Notes: generated from the letters alone by a model not told the origin. 64,000 bases of DNA from Ochotona curzoniae (GCF_017591425.1 NW_024466399.1:1984001-2048000), one strand, 5' to 3'; counted from the first letter of the stretch, positions 10,226 to 20,944 are shown. Translations and numbers: made by a program.

Positions 10226-12013
10226 AAGAGAAGAAAAGCAGAAGGAGCAGTTATTTTGTAGGGAGGACGAATTTCATGTCAGACAAACAGGTGGAAGGTT
10301 CTGGCTTCTAATAAGGGTAGGTTTGTGCACAAGTTTTCATAAGAGGTTTGGAAAGAATGTGTAAGCTGGAGCAATGGATGTTGAAGGCTTCTGCAGAAGG
10401 AGATGTGTGTCCTCTGGCATGCAGGAATACACAGAAATATGAAGCACAAAAGGGAAGAACTAGACGCTTGTAGAGTAGAATCTGTTGGCAGAGAGAGGGA
10501 CGTTTGAGAAGGAGGAAGAGCATTAGACGTTGTCTGATGCCGCTGGAGAGGAGTGGTGGTGTGAGGGTTTGGAAGAAGTGGGAAGAAACCCTCTAGAGAG
10601 TAATTGGGGTCACTAGTGGATTTCCTTCTGTTAGACATGGACCACAGAATGTCAGGGAGAGCCAGGGAAGAGAAAGACAGGCACATCCGGGTCCTAAGAT
10701 GGAGGGAACTGTGGTCAGAGGGCCTTCATGGGAATCATTTATTCTCCTTTTGCAGCTGTTTGAACGTCTTTCTTCTTCTTTATTTAAGTTTTCCTTGATG
10801 CAAAGCTCAGGGTGTCTCCTGGTCTCCTGGTATTGGAGCTGGCGGTAAGTACTTGGAACAGTGGTCAAGAGAAGAAAATGGCTCAGAATCAACAAATAAA
10901 CTCAGACTCCATTTCATGTCGTAACTAAGGTATGCACCCAAATGTCCCAGAAGTTGCTTTATTTTGCATTTTAAAGACTCAATTTGGGACCACCACAGAG
11001 GCAAGTCAAAAGTTGGAGGTGACAGGCCCCCCTGGCATGCACACCTGAGTGTTCAGTGACCTCAGACACCAGGAAGAGATCCGAGATGCGAGGCTTTTGC
11101 CCTCCTCAGGCTTCTGTCACTTCACTTTCCTGTGCACCTTGGTGGCGTTGCGTGATTAGGCTGTGCTCCTGGGTTAATGGTCCTCAGGTTTAGAGTTCCA
11201 GGTTGCAGGCTCCAGGGCAGGCATGTTGGCTGGCAGCCCAGGTGGCTGGAATGCATGCGCTGCACCAGGTGGGCTGGCTGGTTGATTGGTCAGGTTCCTG
11301 CCTGTGCACACAGGCAAGCAACAGACGTGTGCATCCTGAGCTATTGGCTTCTGCGGCCCTTCTCCTGGCCAAGCGCAGGGCTGGGTCCCCTGAAGCTCAC
11401 TTTCACTGCCTTGTGGGGGGCAAGGGGAGGTGGGAGAGGGAGAGCTTGAACACTTGCTTACCTGGGGAATCCTGTAGGAATCATGGAGCTGGACACATTG
11501 GGCAGGGATCAGACTTTGCATCACGTGTGGCCCAGGGGACATTAGATCTGGACATGGCCTTATGTAAGAGCTCCTGTGTTTCTTCTGGCAACGTTGCCTG
11601 CTTGGTGGTATAGAGGTGTGGCTTCGGACATCTTTTCCATGGCTATGGCAGCCCTGTGTGCTTGACTACTTCAAGGCTCTGGGGAGATTTCATTTTCTTG
11701 TGGAAGGGATGGTTCTTTCCATACCATTCACTGACAGTGCGTCCAGACCTTTTGATGGGTTGGTAGGCCAGAGTGTGGAAGACTCTGGAGGTCAGTTGTC
11801 ATCAGACGAATTCCTGGGAGGAAATATCGTGTCTGCGTTACTGCGTTGTGAGATCTGGAGCGTCAGAAAGGTCTTGAGTATTTGTCAGAAATCATAAAAG
11901 AGATTTTTTTTCACTCATGATCATCGAACCCAGATTTATATAAATTATATAAACTAAGGTTGCTTTTTTAGTTAATAAAAATATTTACAACAGAATGTAT
12001 AACTAACGATAAT
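10226..12013. other. Unassigned block, somewhat GC-richer
   Basis: No gene can be supported. Long frames overlap on both strands at 11170-11620 with no recognised protein, as expected in GC-richer DNA with few stops. A possible exon at 10756-10844 is listed separately. Confidence 0.5.
10756..10844 (+). other. Exon-like interval (cryptic or unannotated), 89 bp
   Basis: A good acceptor (TTTATTCTCCTTTTGCAG, ending at 10755) and a strong donor (GCG then GTAAGT, starting 10845) bracket 89 bases with one open frame (30 codons, starting LFERLSSSLF). The translation matches no protein I know. Such pairs arise by chance in mammalian DNA. Confidence 0.15.
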
Positions 12014-12305
12014 AATTATTTGGGGAGAAACAGAGAGATAGGAGAGCTCTCCCATCTGTTGGTTCATTCCCCAGTGTCAAGGCCATGGCTGGGATGGGGC
12101 TGAATTTTGGAGGCAGGGACTCCATCCAGACCTTCTACCACTGGACGATGGCAGGATCCAACCACTTGAACCATCGCTATGGGCTCCCAGGGTCAGCTCC
12201 ACACAAACCAGAGCTGGGCCTTCCAAAACCAGACACGTGGGATGTTGGGGTTCTAAATAGTTGCTCAATTCCAGGGTTGAACAACCACCCCCAGCAGATA
12301 TCTTC
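12014..12305 (-). mobile_element. Old tRNA-derived SINE
   Basis: The minus-strand element has TTTGGGGAGAAACAGAGAGATAGG at the tail side, TCCCATCTGTTGGTTCATTCCCC in the middle and GGCAGGATCCAACCACTTGAACC in the body. The head (GTTGGGGTTCTAAATAGTTGC) is decayed. It lies next to a younger SINE in the same orientation. Confidence 0.7.
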
Positions 12306-12311
12306 TTCTTT

Positions 12312-12632
12312 TGAAAAAAGACTTATTTATTTATTGCAAAGTCAGATACACAGAGAGGAGGAGAGACAGAAAGGAAGATGTTCCATCTGTTGATTTGCTC
12401 CCCAAGTGAGCGCAATGGTTGGAACTGCAGCAATCTGAAGGCGGGAGCCAGGAGCCTCTTCCTAGTCTCCCAGGTGGGTGCAAAGTCCCAAGGCTTTGGT
12501 CCGTCCTCGAGTGCTTTCCCAGGTCACAAGCAGGGAGCTGGATGGGAAGCGGGGCTGCTGGGATTAAAATCGATACCCATATGGGATCCCGGAACATGCA
12601 AAATAGCCACTTGGCTACTGTGCTGGGCCCAG
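12312..12632 (-). mobile_element. Full-length lagomorph C-type SINE
   Basis: It shows the tail AAGACTTATTTATTTATTGC, GTCCCAAGGCTTTGGTCCG, CAAGCAGGGAGCTGGATGGGAAG and a well-kept head (ACCCATATGGGATCCC, then CTACTGTGCTGGGCC). Confidence 0.9.
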
Positions 12633-13309
12633 CAGGAATATTTTAATGTGAGGGCTTTCCTGGGGCAAGAGCAAAATACAATTAGAGGTCAGATTTCTGT
12701 TTTTTTTTTTTTTTAAGTATTCATTTATTTTGAAAAAATAAGGGATATCTTCATTCTCAAAACTTTTTCCATTTTGATGGAGTGAAGGCGACTGCTTGGG
12801 GAGGTGTTTGTGTAGCCACTGTTTCTGAACACAGCACTGGATTCTCCCCTCAGGCGTCGCTCTGCGTTCCCAAATCAGTTCTGGCTTTGTCTCTCTCTTT
12901 CAGCATCTCCCTCATGTGGGGCTGAGCTTCTCCTTTAGACACTTTGTGGGCTACAGTTGGGGAAATTATGTTCAAAGTGACATTTTCCCTTCATCAAATC
13001 CTGAAAAGGGGGGAAAAAAATGAAGTACTGATTAGTAGTTTAAAAAAATAAATGTTGATTAACTGCAAATAATGACGCATGTGTTTTGGCACCCTGCTAC
13101 AAGGCTGAATGGTCCGGGTCTCCATCCGGGCCTCACCATGCACGTGGGGACCCTCTGAGCGCCTCCCTTCCAGCTGCTCACGAACTCTACAGAGGCTCCT
13201 CATGGCGTGTGGATGCTCATCGGACAGCAGGTTGGCACCCAGCCTCCAACTTCCGGAATCAACCCGTGTTTATGAATGGATCTGGAAAGTTCAGCCTCAT
13301 TTGTCACTG
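12633..13309. other. Unassigned sequence with a poly(T) run
   Basis: It holds a T run at about 12700-12714 and an A-rich run at about 13010-13020. Frames at 13086-13355 and 13109-13459 overlap and resemble no known protein. Confidence 0.5.
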
Positions 13310-13395
13310 TGTGAGTCTGAAACCTGCAACACTAGGGTCACCTGGGAACCTGTAAGCATGGCAGAGTCCCAGGCCTCTGATCTGCCAAAATTCTC
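13310..13395 (-). mobile_element. Possible MER5-like (hAT-Charlie) fragment
   Basis: The run AACACTAGGGTCACCTGGGAACCTGTAAGCATGGCAGAGTCCCAGG parallels the MER5 phrase about cDNA-like ATCACCTGGGGAGCTTGT and GATTCCTGGG. No terminal repeat is visible, and the strand assignment is uncertain. Confidence 0.3.
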
Positions 13396-13670
13396 CCTCA
13401 TCTGTTGCCTTGGTGTGCACTCCCTCTGGCTCCACCCCCTGACACTTTCTCTGCTTTGACTGCTAATTTGTGGAACAGAACTGGACACCCCTTCAACACC
13501 TCGATTTTGCTCCACGCGAACTGTGTGAGGCAATTTGACAGCTAGAGTCCTTCTTGCAAACAGCCATTATAATAAAACATTCCCCTGAACCAAATTCAGC
13601 AATTATTAACATGTTTAAACAGGAAACAATGTTTACCAAGGCATTCTTCCTGGGGCTTAACATATCCTGT

Positions 13671-13694
13671 GGGGAGGGTGGGTGAGGGCAGGGG
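13671..13694 (+). other. G-quadruplex motif
   Basis: Five G runs with loops of 1, 1, 3 and 2 bases (GGGG A GGG T GGG TGA GGG CA GGGG) meet the canonical G3+N1-7 rule. It lies in otherwise unassigned DNA, so any regulatory role is inference. Confidence 0.75.
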
Positions 13695-14079
13695 ATGAAT
13701 GAAAACCTCGGCTATACCTGTGGTTCAAGGTAAAGTCAGGACCGGAGGTTTAAGCCACGAGTAAAAATATCTCCTCCTTAGAAGTGGAAGTGGAGAGCCT
13801 TTCACAGGTAAGATTGGCCAAAGATAACCTTGTCTGGGTAGTGCCTCCATTTGAGTAACCAGAGGATGTGTTTAGTAGCTGAAATTCTCGCATCCTGTCA
13901 GCATGAAGGTGGAGTCACTAGAACAAGCAGGGCCCCATCTACGTTGGCGTATATGTCTGCGTTGTCAGGGTCCAGGAGGATTAGCTTATCACTGTGACCT
14001 CACTGCGGGCTCCAAAACACAGACTTGTCAGTATTTTCTCAATGAATTACAACAATGATTCTTTCTTTCTTCTTCTTTT

Positions 14080-14385
14080 CAAATATTTGCTTATTTGGGA
14101 AAAGACAAGCAAGCAAGTCCATTCACTGGTTCACTCTTCAAATGCTTCAATGGCGAGGGCTGGGCGAGGGCTGGGCGAGGGCTGGGCGAGGGCTGGGCGA
14201 GGGCTGGGCGAGGGCTGGGTGAGGGCTGGGCGAAGGCTGGGAATTCATTTCAGGGCTCCAATTTGGGGAACAGGACCCAAACTATTAGATCCATCACTGC
14301 TGCCTCCTAGGGGTGCACCAGCACACCATGGCAGTCAGGAGCCTGGTGCTAAGCCTAGGGACTCTGAAACAGGTCACAAGCATCT
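14080..14385 (-). mobile_element. SINE interrupted by a minisatellite
   Basis: The left flank (ATATTTGCTTATTTGGGAAAAG, then CCATTCACTGGTTCACTC) and the right flank (TTTCAGGGCTCCAATTTGG, then CCATGGCAGTCAGGAGCC) are the two halves of an old C-type SINE on the minus strand. Between them lies the tandem array at 14154-14241, which appears to be an expansion of the SINE's own CAGGGCTGGG phrase. Confidence 0.65.
14154..14241 (+). repeat. 11-bp G-rich minisatellite, 8 units
   Basis: The unit is CGAGGGCTGGG. Units 1-6 are perfect; unit 7 starts T and unit 8 has GAAGG. Each unit has two GGG runs separated by CT and CGA, so the array can form many overlapping G-quadruplexes. Its 11-base period shifts frame each unit, giving the repetitive Gly/Arg/Trp translation, which is not a gene. 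Confidence 0.95.
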
Positions 14386-14734
14386 TAATGGCTGGGGCTA
14401 AAAAGTCTTGGATTTTTGACAGATCCAATTACTGGTTCATCTCAGGTCAGATAGGTTGTGTCTTGCTCTCTGGTAGTAGAGTGGAGGTAAGTACATGTCT
14501 TGGGAAGGTTGCAATGAATGATCAAGGGTTTTGGAAAATCTTTAACACGGACTTGCAGAAATCTTCGACTCCTAAGCTTGGAGTCTCCCAGACCTCAGGG
14601 CCTTGAATTGAATGTTGTGTTCCGTGGAGGAATTCCCCATCCAGTGTGGAGACTTGTTTACTCAGCCATCTTCTGCTCACCTTTTGCAAGGTGTGCCACC
14701 TGCCAGGGAGTGCTGTGGTACAACAGCAACTTGA

Positions 14735-14800
14735 TAGATGGTGGTTTCTGGTCTCCAGGAGCTCACAGCTTGATGAGGGCATCGCATCCAAGTGGGTGAT
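14735..14800 (+). mobile_element. L2-like fragment
   Basis: The phrase GTCTCCAGGAGCTCACAGCTTGATGAGGGC resembles the L2 motif for CCTGCCCTCAAGGAGCTCACAGTCTAG. It is short and old. Confidence 0.35.
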
Positions 14801-15004
14801 GCAATTTCTTTAAAGGAAATGAAAGCATTTAAAAGGTGCTCCTTGGGAATCCAGAGGAGGGAGCACCCAGTCCTTCCTGTGACGATGGTGGGATGGATGT
14901 GGCTGGCTCCAACACATGATCCTGTCACAGACAGCTTTAGAATCAGGAGGCATCCTCAGGCAATCAACCGGCCATGACATATTTGATGGTCCAGAACCAA
15001 GTTA

Positions 15005-15185
15005 AATTGTTCTATCTCTGTAATTCACTAAATTCTTCATCCAAACTCCTAGCTTATTGTCCTGTTTTATAGATAAGCACATACATGATGGAGCCAGCAG
15101 GCAAGGGATGGTACAGACAGCAAGTGGCACAGCTGGTAGGCAGTGTGGCTCTGAGCACTGGCTCTTGCACCCTGTACTGGATACC
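15005..15185 (-). mobile_element. MIR SINE
   Basis: It fits the minus-strand MIR order: CCTGTTTTATAGATAAGC (for CCATTTTACAGATGAGG), GCAAGTGGCACAGCTGGTAGGCAGTGTGGCTCTGAGC, then CTCTTGCACCCTGTACT. Confidence 0.65.
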
Positions 15186-15377
15186 CAAAGCAGAAGGCTG
15201 AGCTTTGGACATGACTGGGGAGGGGGCCGAGGATAGGCGGAGTAATAGACACAGCAAAACACTTAGTTCTTTTGGAATGACCCGTGAGCATGTCCTGGAG
15301 TAGGTAGGGACTGGATTATGACTTTAGTGCCATTTAGAGGAATAGGTATTAAACTCCAGGTGATGGAGAGTTAAGAG

Positions 15378-15733
15378 GGGCTTTTATTTTGTTGTGATAA
15401 AATCCACAGACTATTGCCATTTTCAAGATAGGGTTCTGTGGCACTGAGTACATTCACATTGTTCTTCAGTCATCATTGCCTATCCAGCTCTAGAACTTTC
15501 CATCTTCTTAAATTGATCTCTGCATCCCTGAAACATTAACTCTCCATTTTCTGCTTCCCGTAGCCCTTTGCGACTAGTGCTGTGGTTATGGTTCCTGCAC
15601 AAATGCCTGTTCTGGAGACCTCATGGAAGTGGACTTACACCATCTTTTCCTTTTATGTCTGGCTTAGTTCATTGAGCATCATGTCCTTAAGCTTTACTCT
15701 CGTAGCGGGTGTCAGAATTTCCTTTTTTTTTTT
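15378..15733 (-). mobile_element. L1M (L1ME-like) 3' UTR fragment
   Basis: The plus strand reads the reverse complement of an L1M 3' end: GCACTGAGTACATTCACATTG, CCAGCTCTAGAACTTTCCATC, GGCTTAGTTCATTGAGCATCATGTCC and GTGTCAGAATTTCC. It stops at a T run where the target joins. Confidence 0.85.
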
Positions 15734-15751
15734 TTGGCATGGAATCTGTAT

Positions 15752-15842
15752 TCATCCAAGCTAGACCCTCTAAACTCAAGGCTGCATCTCTGTCTGAGCT
15801 CAGCGCCTGGCATGTACTCTCTACTTGCTGAATGAGTCTGCA
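15752..15842 (+). mobile_element. L2 3' end fragment
   Basis: The order is that of the L2 3' end: AAGCTAGACCCTCTAAACTCAAGG, CAGCGCCTGGCATGTA, then CTTGCTGAATGAGT. Confidence 0.6.
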
Positions 15843-16529
15843 GACATCTTTATGGAAGATAGAAAGTAATCTTTGTGGCTTAAAATGGAAGTAAAGAAGA
15901 TTAAAGAGAGATGAAATCAAATGACGGACTCGCAAATGCATATAAGCCACAAAGCACTAGACATGCATGTTAGCTATTATCTGCATTATTTTCTTAACCA
16001 GGTTGAACTGTAACACAGCCTCCTGATGGCGTTGAGATTCTCTTTCCTCAACGCGGACAATCCAGATATCCCTACAGCTACTCTGAATATTCCAGTGAGT
16101 CTGCATTAGCATCTTGAAGTGTTCACATTTGAAGGTCTCAGGTGCGTTTGCATCCTGCTTTTCCCCTAGTATCTCACATTTAGTGGAGAAAAATGAGAAA
16201 TTCTGATCACATATTTTATTGTGAAAAATCTCAAATGCGTAAAAGTAGGGGATGAATTCTCATGGGGACTTACTTGTCCAGCATCCAGATTTGGCTGTTA
16301 AGATATTTTGCTTTGAGAAAAGTCCCAAATTATCCTTTTCTTTTTCTAGAATTAGATTCGTTCCCACATACTTTAGGGCACATCTTACAAACGGAGGGAC
16401 ATTTTCCTTTATAACCTCAAAGCCACTTGCACACTTAAAAATTTAGTATTCAAGACCAAATTTTCCTGGTTGTTTAAAAATGTGTTCTTATGATTTATTT
16501 AGTTGTGATTCCATGTCTTGGTCAGTTCC
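15843..16529. other. Unassigned sequence
   Basis: I saw no repeat or gene. The frame at 16252-16446 (64 codons) has no recognisable domain. Confidence 0.5.
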
Positions 16530-16574
16530 AACTGCTAAAGGAACATATTGTAGGTAGGGTGGCTTAAACAACAT

Positions 16575-16609
<35 letters not shown>

Positions 16610-16812
16610 GCTTGGTAGCTTAGGATTTCTTCAAGTTGCCTTCTTGCTGTGGTGTCACATGACAGATGGGACAGATGCTGTGTCTTAGAAGGACGCTGAT
16701 CCCAGAATGGCCATCCGACTCTTAGGACCTCATCTTAACCTAAGTATCTCTTTAAGCCACCCCCTTCACTCCCATTTCCAGATGGCTGGGCATTAGCATA
16801 CACATGTTGTGA
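16530..16812 (-). mobile_element. MLT1-type MaLR LTR fragment
   Basis: The plus strand is the reverse complement of the MLT1 end: CAGTTCCAACTGCTAAAGG, AGGGTGGCTTAAACAACATG, then a TAGGACCTCATCTTAACCTAAG segment. It is an ancient ERVL-MaLR remnant, carrying an (ATT)n expansion. Confidence 0.65.
16576..16608 (+). repeat. (TAT)n microsatellite inside the MLT1
   Basis: About 11 uninterrupted trinucleotide units replace the A-rich AGAAATTTATT segment normally found after GGCTTAAACAACA in MLT1. Confidence 0.95.
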
Positions 16813-17215
16813 TGTCACAGACCAGTTTGAAATGTTCCGTAAATACACCATACATTGCATTCACTCATAATGGCTCTTGAGAGCAGAAACTCATGTCAGT
16901 TTTGCACAAACTGGGTCAGCTTTCCTGTAGTATGTCCCACATGTGGGATTTGCTCATTGGCCTCCTTGTTTAAGCATTTGAGCTGTTCCTCCTCCTACTG
17001 TATTTTCTGCAAACAAAAGTTAATTCTAGAAAGCTGGTTAGCTTCAGGTGCACCACTTCTGGAAGAATCTCTCATAGATGATTCTGTTCATTTCCTTTGC
17101 TTGAATTAAAGGGCCCATGAGTTCTGATTGTGCCACCTTCAGTGATGTCCAGAATCATCGTGGGTTTAGGGGTAGGACTAACATAGAATAGATTTTGAAG
17201 TTATATATTAAAAAG
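16813..17215. other. Unassigned sequence
   Basis: An 84-codon frame at 16855-17109 contains several Cys residues (CQFCTNW, CPTCGICSL) that resemble knuckle spacing, but there is no matching fold or conserved context. Confidence 0.5.
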
Positions 17216-17513
17216 CCAGGCCAGGCATCTTGCCTAGAGGTTAAGATACTGAGTTGGTATGCCTGCGTTGTGTATCAGAGTGCTTGGGTTCAAGTTCTGG
17301 TTCAACTTCCAATTCCAGCTTCCTGCTAATGTATGATAGGTACAATAGGCAATGGCTTAAGTAGTTGGGTCTTGCTACTCATGTAGAAGGTCTTAATGGA
17401 GTCCAGGCTCCTGGCTTCAACTTGGCCCAACTCTAAGATGCTGTGAACATTTGAGAAATGAGCTGGAGAAAACAGGTTCTCTTTGTCTCTTGGTCTTGCA
17501 AAAAAAAAAAAAA
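17216..17513 (+). mobile_element. Old tRNA-derived SINE with poly(A)
   Basis: It starts GGCCAGGCATCTTGCCTAGAGGTTAAG, has a B-box-like GGGTTCAAGTTC, and ends in TTCTCTTTGTCTCTTGGTC and an A run. It matches the copy at 9468 more than the young C-type copies. Confidence 0.75.
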
Positions 17514-17635
17514 CATTTTTCCCCTTTTTTCTCCAAATAACACACTTTCATAGAAAATATTATAGTATGTAGATTGGCAAAACAAATCATCTTAATGTCC
17601 TGTCCTTAGATAACTACCATTAAAAATTTGGTTGT

Positions 17636-17942
17636 AGAGGCTTGTATCGTGGCACACTGGGTTGGGCCACACTTTTATGCTAGTATCCCATGTTAGAGCA
17701 CTAGTTCAGGTCCCGGCTGCTCCCTGCTGATATTCCTGAGAAAGCAGCATTGGGTGACCCAAGTGGTTAGGCCACTGCAGCCCATGTAGAAGGCGTGGAG
17801 CCTGGTCTTGCCTTGGCCGGTCTTTAGCCATGTCAACCATTTGAGAAATGAATCAACAGAGGGAGGGTCTTTCACTCCTTTTTCTCTCCCACACTTCCTG
17901 TCACTCTGCACTTCAAACAAATAAGTTAAATCTTTTAAAAAA
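17636..17942 (+). mobile_element. Old tRNA-derived SINE
   Basis: The head (TATCGTGGCACACTGGGTTGGGCC), a ATCCCATGTTAGAGCACTAG block, GCAGCCCATGTAGAAGGCG and a tail ending in AAACAAATAAGTTAAATCTTT place it in the older lagomorph SINE group. Confidence 0.8.
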
Positions 17943-18114
17943 GCAGCAAGAAATGGTTGCAGATTCTTCAACAGTTTCTTCATAATATACATTATTTTAT
18001 GATCAGATTTTCCCACTTACAACAAACGGTGCTGGATAGTCTTGTCATCGGCTATCTAGTAGTTCGTCTGTGGTTCGACAAGATCGTATGCAATTAATTG
18101 ATGACTTTTAATAA

Positions 18115-18432
18115 AGATGATTTTTCTTTTAAAAGGTAGAGCATCAGAGAGGGAAAGAGACACACACAGATCGATTAGTTTCATCTCCTGGTTTCCTCTG
18201 CCCATGGCTACAACAGAGCTAGACCAGTTTAAAGTCAAGAATCAGGAATTGCAACAGTGCCTCCCACATGGATGGTAGAGGCCCAAGTCCCTGGGCCACC
18301 TCCCACTGCCTGTCCAGCCTCATCAATGGACAGCCAAGTTGGACGTGGAGCGGGAACTCAACCAGCAGAGTGAAATGGGATGCCAGCATCGCTGTGGCTG
18401 CTTAGCCCACTGTACCGCAACACTAGTTCCTT
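18115..18432 (-). mobile_element. Old tRNA-derived SINE
   Basis: The minus-strand order is intact: TTTTAAAAGGTAGAGCATCAGAGAGG, CCCACATGGATGG, GTGGAGCGGGAACTCAACC (B-box region) and GCTTAGCCCACTGTACCGCAAC at the head. Confidence 0.8.
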
Positions 18433-18994
18433 GTCAACTACTTTCAGACAGGTCATGAAAACTGTAAACTGACTGCTCCAAGTGCTAGATTTTGTCTGTA
18501 GATACCCTGAGCGCAAAGAATCACTGTGTGACCAGCTGTTCTCTGGGGCTGTGGCTCTTTTTCTCCCCAGAATGATGAGCGCGTGCCCTTGAACATTTTC
18601 CTCAAGTGTGGATGTGTTTTCTCTGCTTCACTGCACCATGCACCTTGCCTGCTGTTTAATACGCCACACCTCAGCATCATAACTGAGCTCATGTGTGCCC
18701 TACATCCTCATTCTTCACAATGTAAGCGGGGACAGTATCAACAAAGACATCCAGGGGGGGCTTTTCTTGGTAGTGCAGAATCCCATGTTCTTCCGTAAGG
18801 GAGGATCCCATGATACAGAATCGGCACTTTCACAGATCCTGGCAGCAGCATGTTCCAAAGCCCCTGTACCCCTGTCTGGGAAAGCAGATGCGTCCATGAG
18901 GTACATGCAGGACAGCCAGGGTGCGCTGAGCCATGGGACAGCCAAGGCCTGCTCTCATCCTGGAATGCAGGGAGAGCCACAGCTGCATCTTGGA

Positions 18995-19215
18995 GAGGAG
19001 GCTGGGTTTGGAAGCCAGCCCCCAGGTGAATGATTTTGGGTAAATTATCAGTGGTCTCATCTCCCCTTTCTCATATGATGAAGAGCCTGTTCCTACTTCA
19101 TGAGGATGGTCCGGGCTTACAGGGAATCATGCATGGAGAGCACTCAGCTCCATGTTTAGTTAGGATGTAATTGCTCGGTCAATGTCCACGCTTGTATCTA
19201 TTATCATTAGTTACC
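18995..19215 (+). mobile_element. MIR SINE
   Basis: It reads in MIR order on the plus strand: GATTTTGGGTAAATTATCAG (for the GACCTTGGGCAAGTTACTTA phrase), TCTCATCTCCCC, GGCTTACAGGGAATCATG, GCTCGGTCAATG and a TATCTATTATCATTA end. Confidence 0.6.
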
Positions 19216-19289
19216 AACGAAGTGCTAAGTTTTCTTAATCAGCGCAGTGAGCATGTGCTGTTTTAAAGTTATTACTTCTGATAATATGA

Positions 19290-19513
19290 AGGTGTTTCAA
19301 AAAGCTTAGGGAGAATGGAATTAAAAGCTATGTTTATTTCTGTGCAAAAAAAAAAAAATTGAGATCTAGGCATAGCTTTTTTTTTTTTTTCAGAATGCAC
19401 ATTTTCATGAGCTTCTGCAACAGTTGCCCTAAGTGTGGATTTCAAAATGTTTTTGCACCATAGTCAGCTTACTTTTTCCTTGATTTCCCACGAATCGTTT
19501 TAGTCGCCCTTGT
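19290..19513. mobile_element. Mariner-like non-autonomous element
   Basis: The ends are imperfect inverted repeats (GGTGTTTCAAAAAGCTTAGG at the left; the right end is the complement near CCACGAATCGTTTTAGTCGCCC). The inside has AATGGAATTAAAAG, TTATTTCTGTGCAAAA and ATTTCAAAATGTTTTTGCACC, the known mammalian mariner-derived MITE pattern. It contains no transposase frame. A and T runs have expanded inside it. Confidence 0.65.
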
Positions 19514-20457
19514 ATTTTGCTAAGTGGGACAGCTACTAGTTTTAACACTAGTGTCAAAAGTCACACGGAGCGTTTTCTTCCTAACTTCAGCTGCAAAAGC
19601 AGTTACCCATTTCAGCTTCTGGTTCCGCTTACAGAAAGTGGTGGAACGTTTAGAGGAATGAATCCCTGCCATGCTTAGCCCTAGTCGGAAATACGCTGCT
19701 GTTTTATTTTCTCGACAAAGGCGAACGCAAGCCAAACCAAGCCAAAAATAACAAACTCAGGCTTGCCGTCACTCTTTCCAAAAGATCCTTCTCTTCAATA
19801 CAGACTGAGGCTTAACTATGCTTTACTTCTGAAGTGATTGTATTTATAAAGTGCCTTCATCTTTAAAAAGCTCTGTCTGACATCGTTCTACAGTGTCCTA
19901 AGAGAGCAATACAGCAAAGACCGTCTCCACGAGTTACCCAGTGAGCTGTATTTTTGGAAATAAGTGAAATAAAACTACTACTGAAGGCAGTATGGGCTTT
20001 CATTTTTTCAGTCCTTAAAATAAATATTTGTAAAGCAAGTCTTGGGGGCGTGAGGCCCATGGTGACGGAGGATTTATACATGATAACACGCTCCTTAAAG
20101 ATGACTCTCTTGACAATTAGAGGTCGAATTCTTATCCTGGAAAGGAGCCAGGTTGAGTAAAATCATCCTAGTTCTCTCCTGTGTGCGAGAAACACATTCT
20201 CTTGGGGGGTGTTACTCAGTTTTAGCCAAAGGAATCCACCCTGCTGCCTGCCATAAAAGTGAGTTCACCTTGTATGAATAACCCCTGACCTCCTGGCATT
20301 CTCTAGAGCAGGGCGGGATCGTCCCACGCTGCCGAATGTACTGAGCATGCCTGCCCGCATTACACCTGTGCTATTCTCCAAACATGTTTTCCTGTCTCAA
20401 GTGACTGCTGAGAATCTAGAAACTTTTTCACCTAGAAATGAATCCCAGCACCCGGCT
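19514..20457. other. Unassigned sequence
   Basis: No gene or repeat was recognised in this block. Confidence 0.5.
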
Positions 20458-20565
20458 GAGTAGGATAAAGTGAACCCGGGGCAGAGCTGGCTCGAGTAGG
20501 ATAGAGTGAACCTGGGGCAGAGTTGGCTCAAGTAGGATAGAGTGAACCCGGGGCAGAGCTGGCTC
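20458..20565 (+). repeat. 36-bp minisatellite, 3 units
   Basis: Three consecutive 36-base units (20458-20493, 20494-20529, 20530-20565) differ by only a few bases. Each contains TAGGATAGAGTGAACCCGGG or a near form. The period is a multiple of three, so one minus-strand frame repeats a 12-residue block. Nothing else suggests a gene. Confidence 0.95.
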
Positions 20566-20747
20566 CCTTGCCTGTCTATGAGGCTCGTCTCCAGCTTTCC
20601 CATGTTCAGGTAGGGAACAAGGGCAGGTTTGTACCTCTGTGTGCCTCTGATTCAGAACTGATGCTGCAGATGACCCGGCCTCACCTGCTGGGCCCCTGGT
20701 CAGCTTCCTTGGAACATGTGTGTGCCTGAACTGATAACGGCGTGTGA

Positions 20748-20940
20748 AGGGACTTCAACACTTCTGTGGAAAATCAAAGTTAAAGAATGAGTTATTATGG
20801 TGCATTTTTCTTTGCAGTCCACACACCGCTTTTTCATAATATGCATTTTCAAAATACTGTGAAAAAAAAATGGCTCCAAAGAAGGTCTTCTGCACCCAAA
20901 ATGAACTCATACTTGTGTTTTTGACACATAATTCTTTTTT
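20748..20940. mobile_element. Mariner-like element, left part (split by SINE)
   Basis: The left end is GGGACTTCAACACTTCTGTGG. Then come GAGTTATTATGGTGCATTTTT, TTTTTCATAATATGCATTTTC and CTGCACCCAAAATGAACTCATAC. The expected closing inverted repeat appears only after the SINE, at 21283-21332. Confidence 0.6.
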
Positions 20941-20944
20941 GTTT

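Noticed and set aside
13994..14401. A 135-codon frame with Gly-Glu-Gly-Trp-Ala-Arg-Ala-Gly-type repeats
   Set aside because: It is the 11-base minisatellite inside a SINE, read through.
16855..17109. Zinc-finger-like Cys pairs in an 84-codon frame
   Set aside because: There is no His partner spacing or tandem arrangement, so the Cys residues look like chance.
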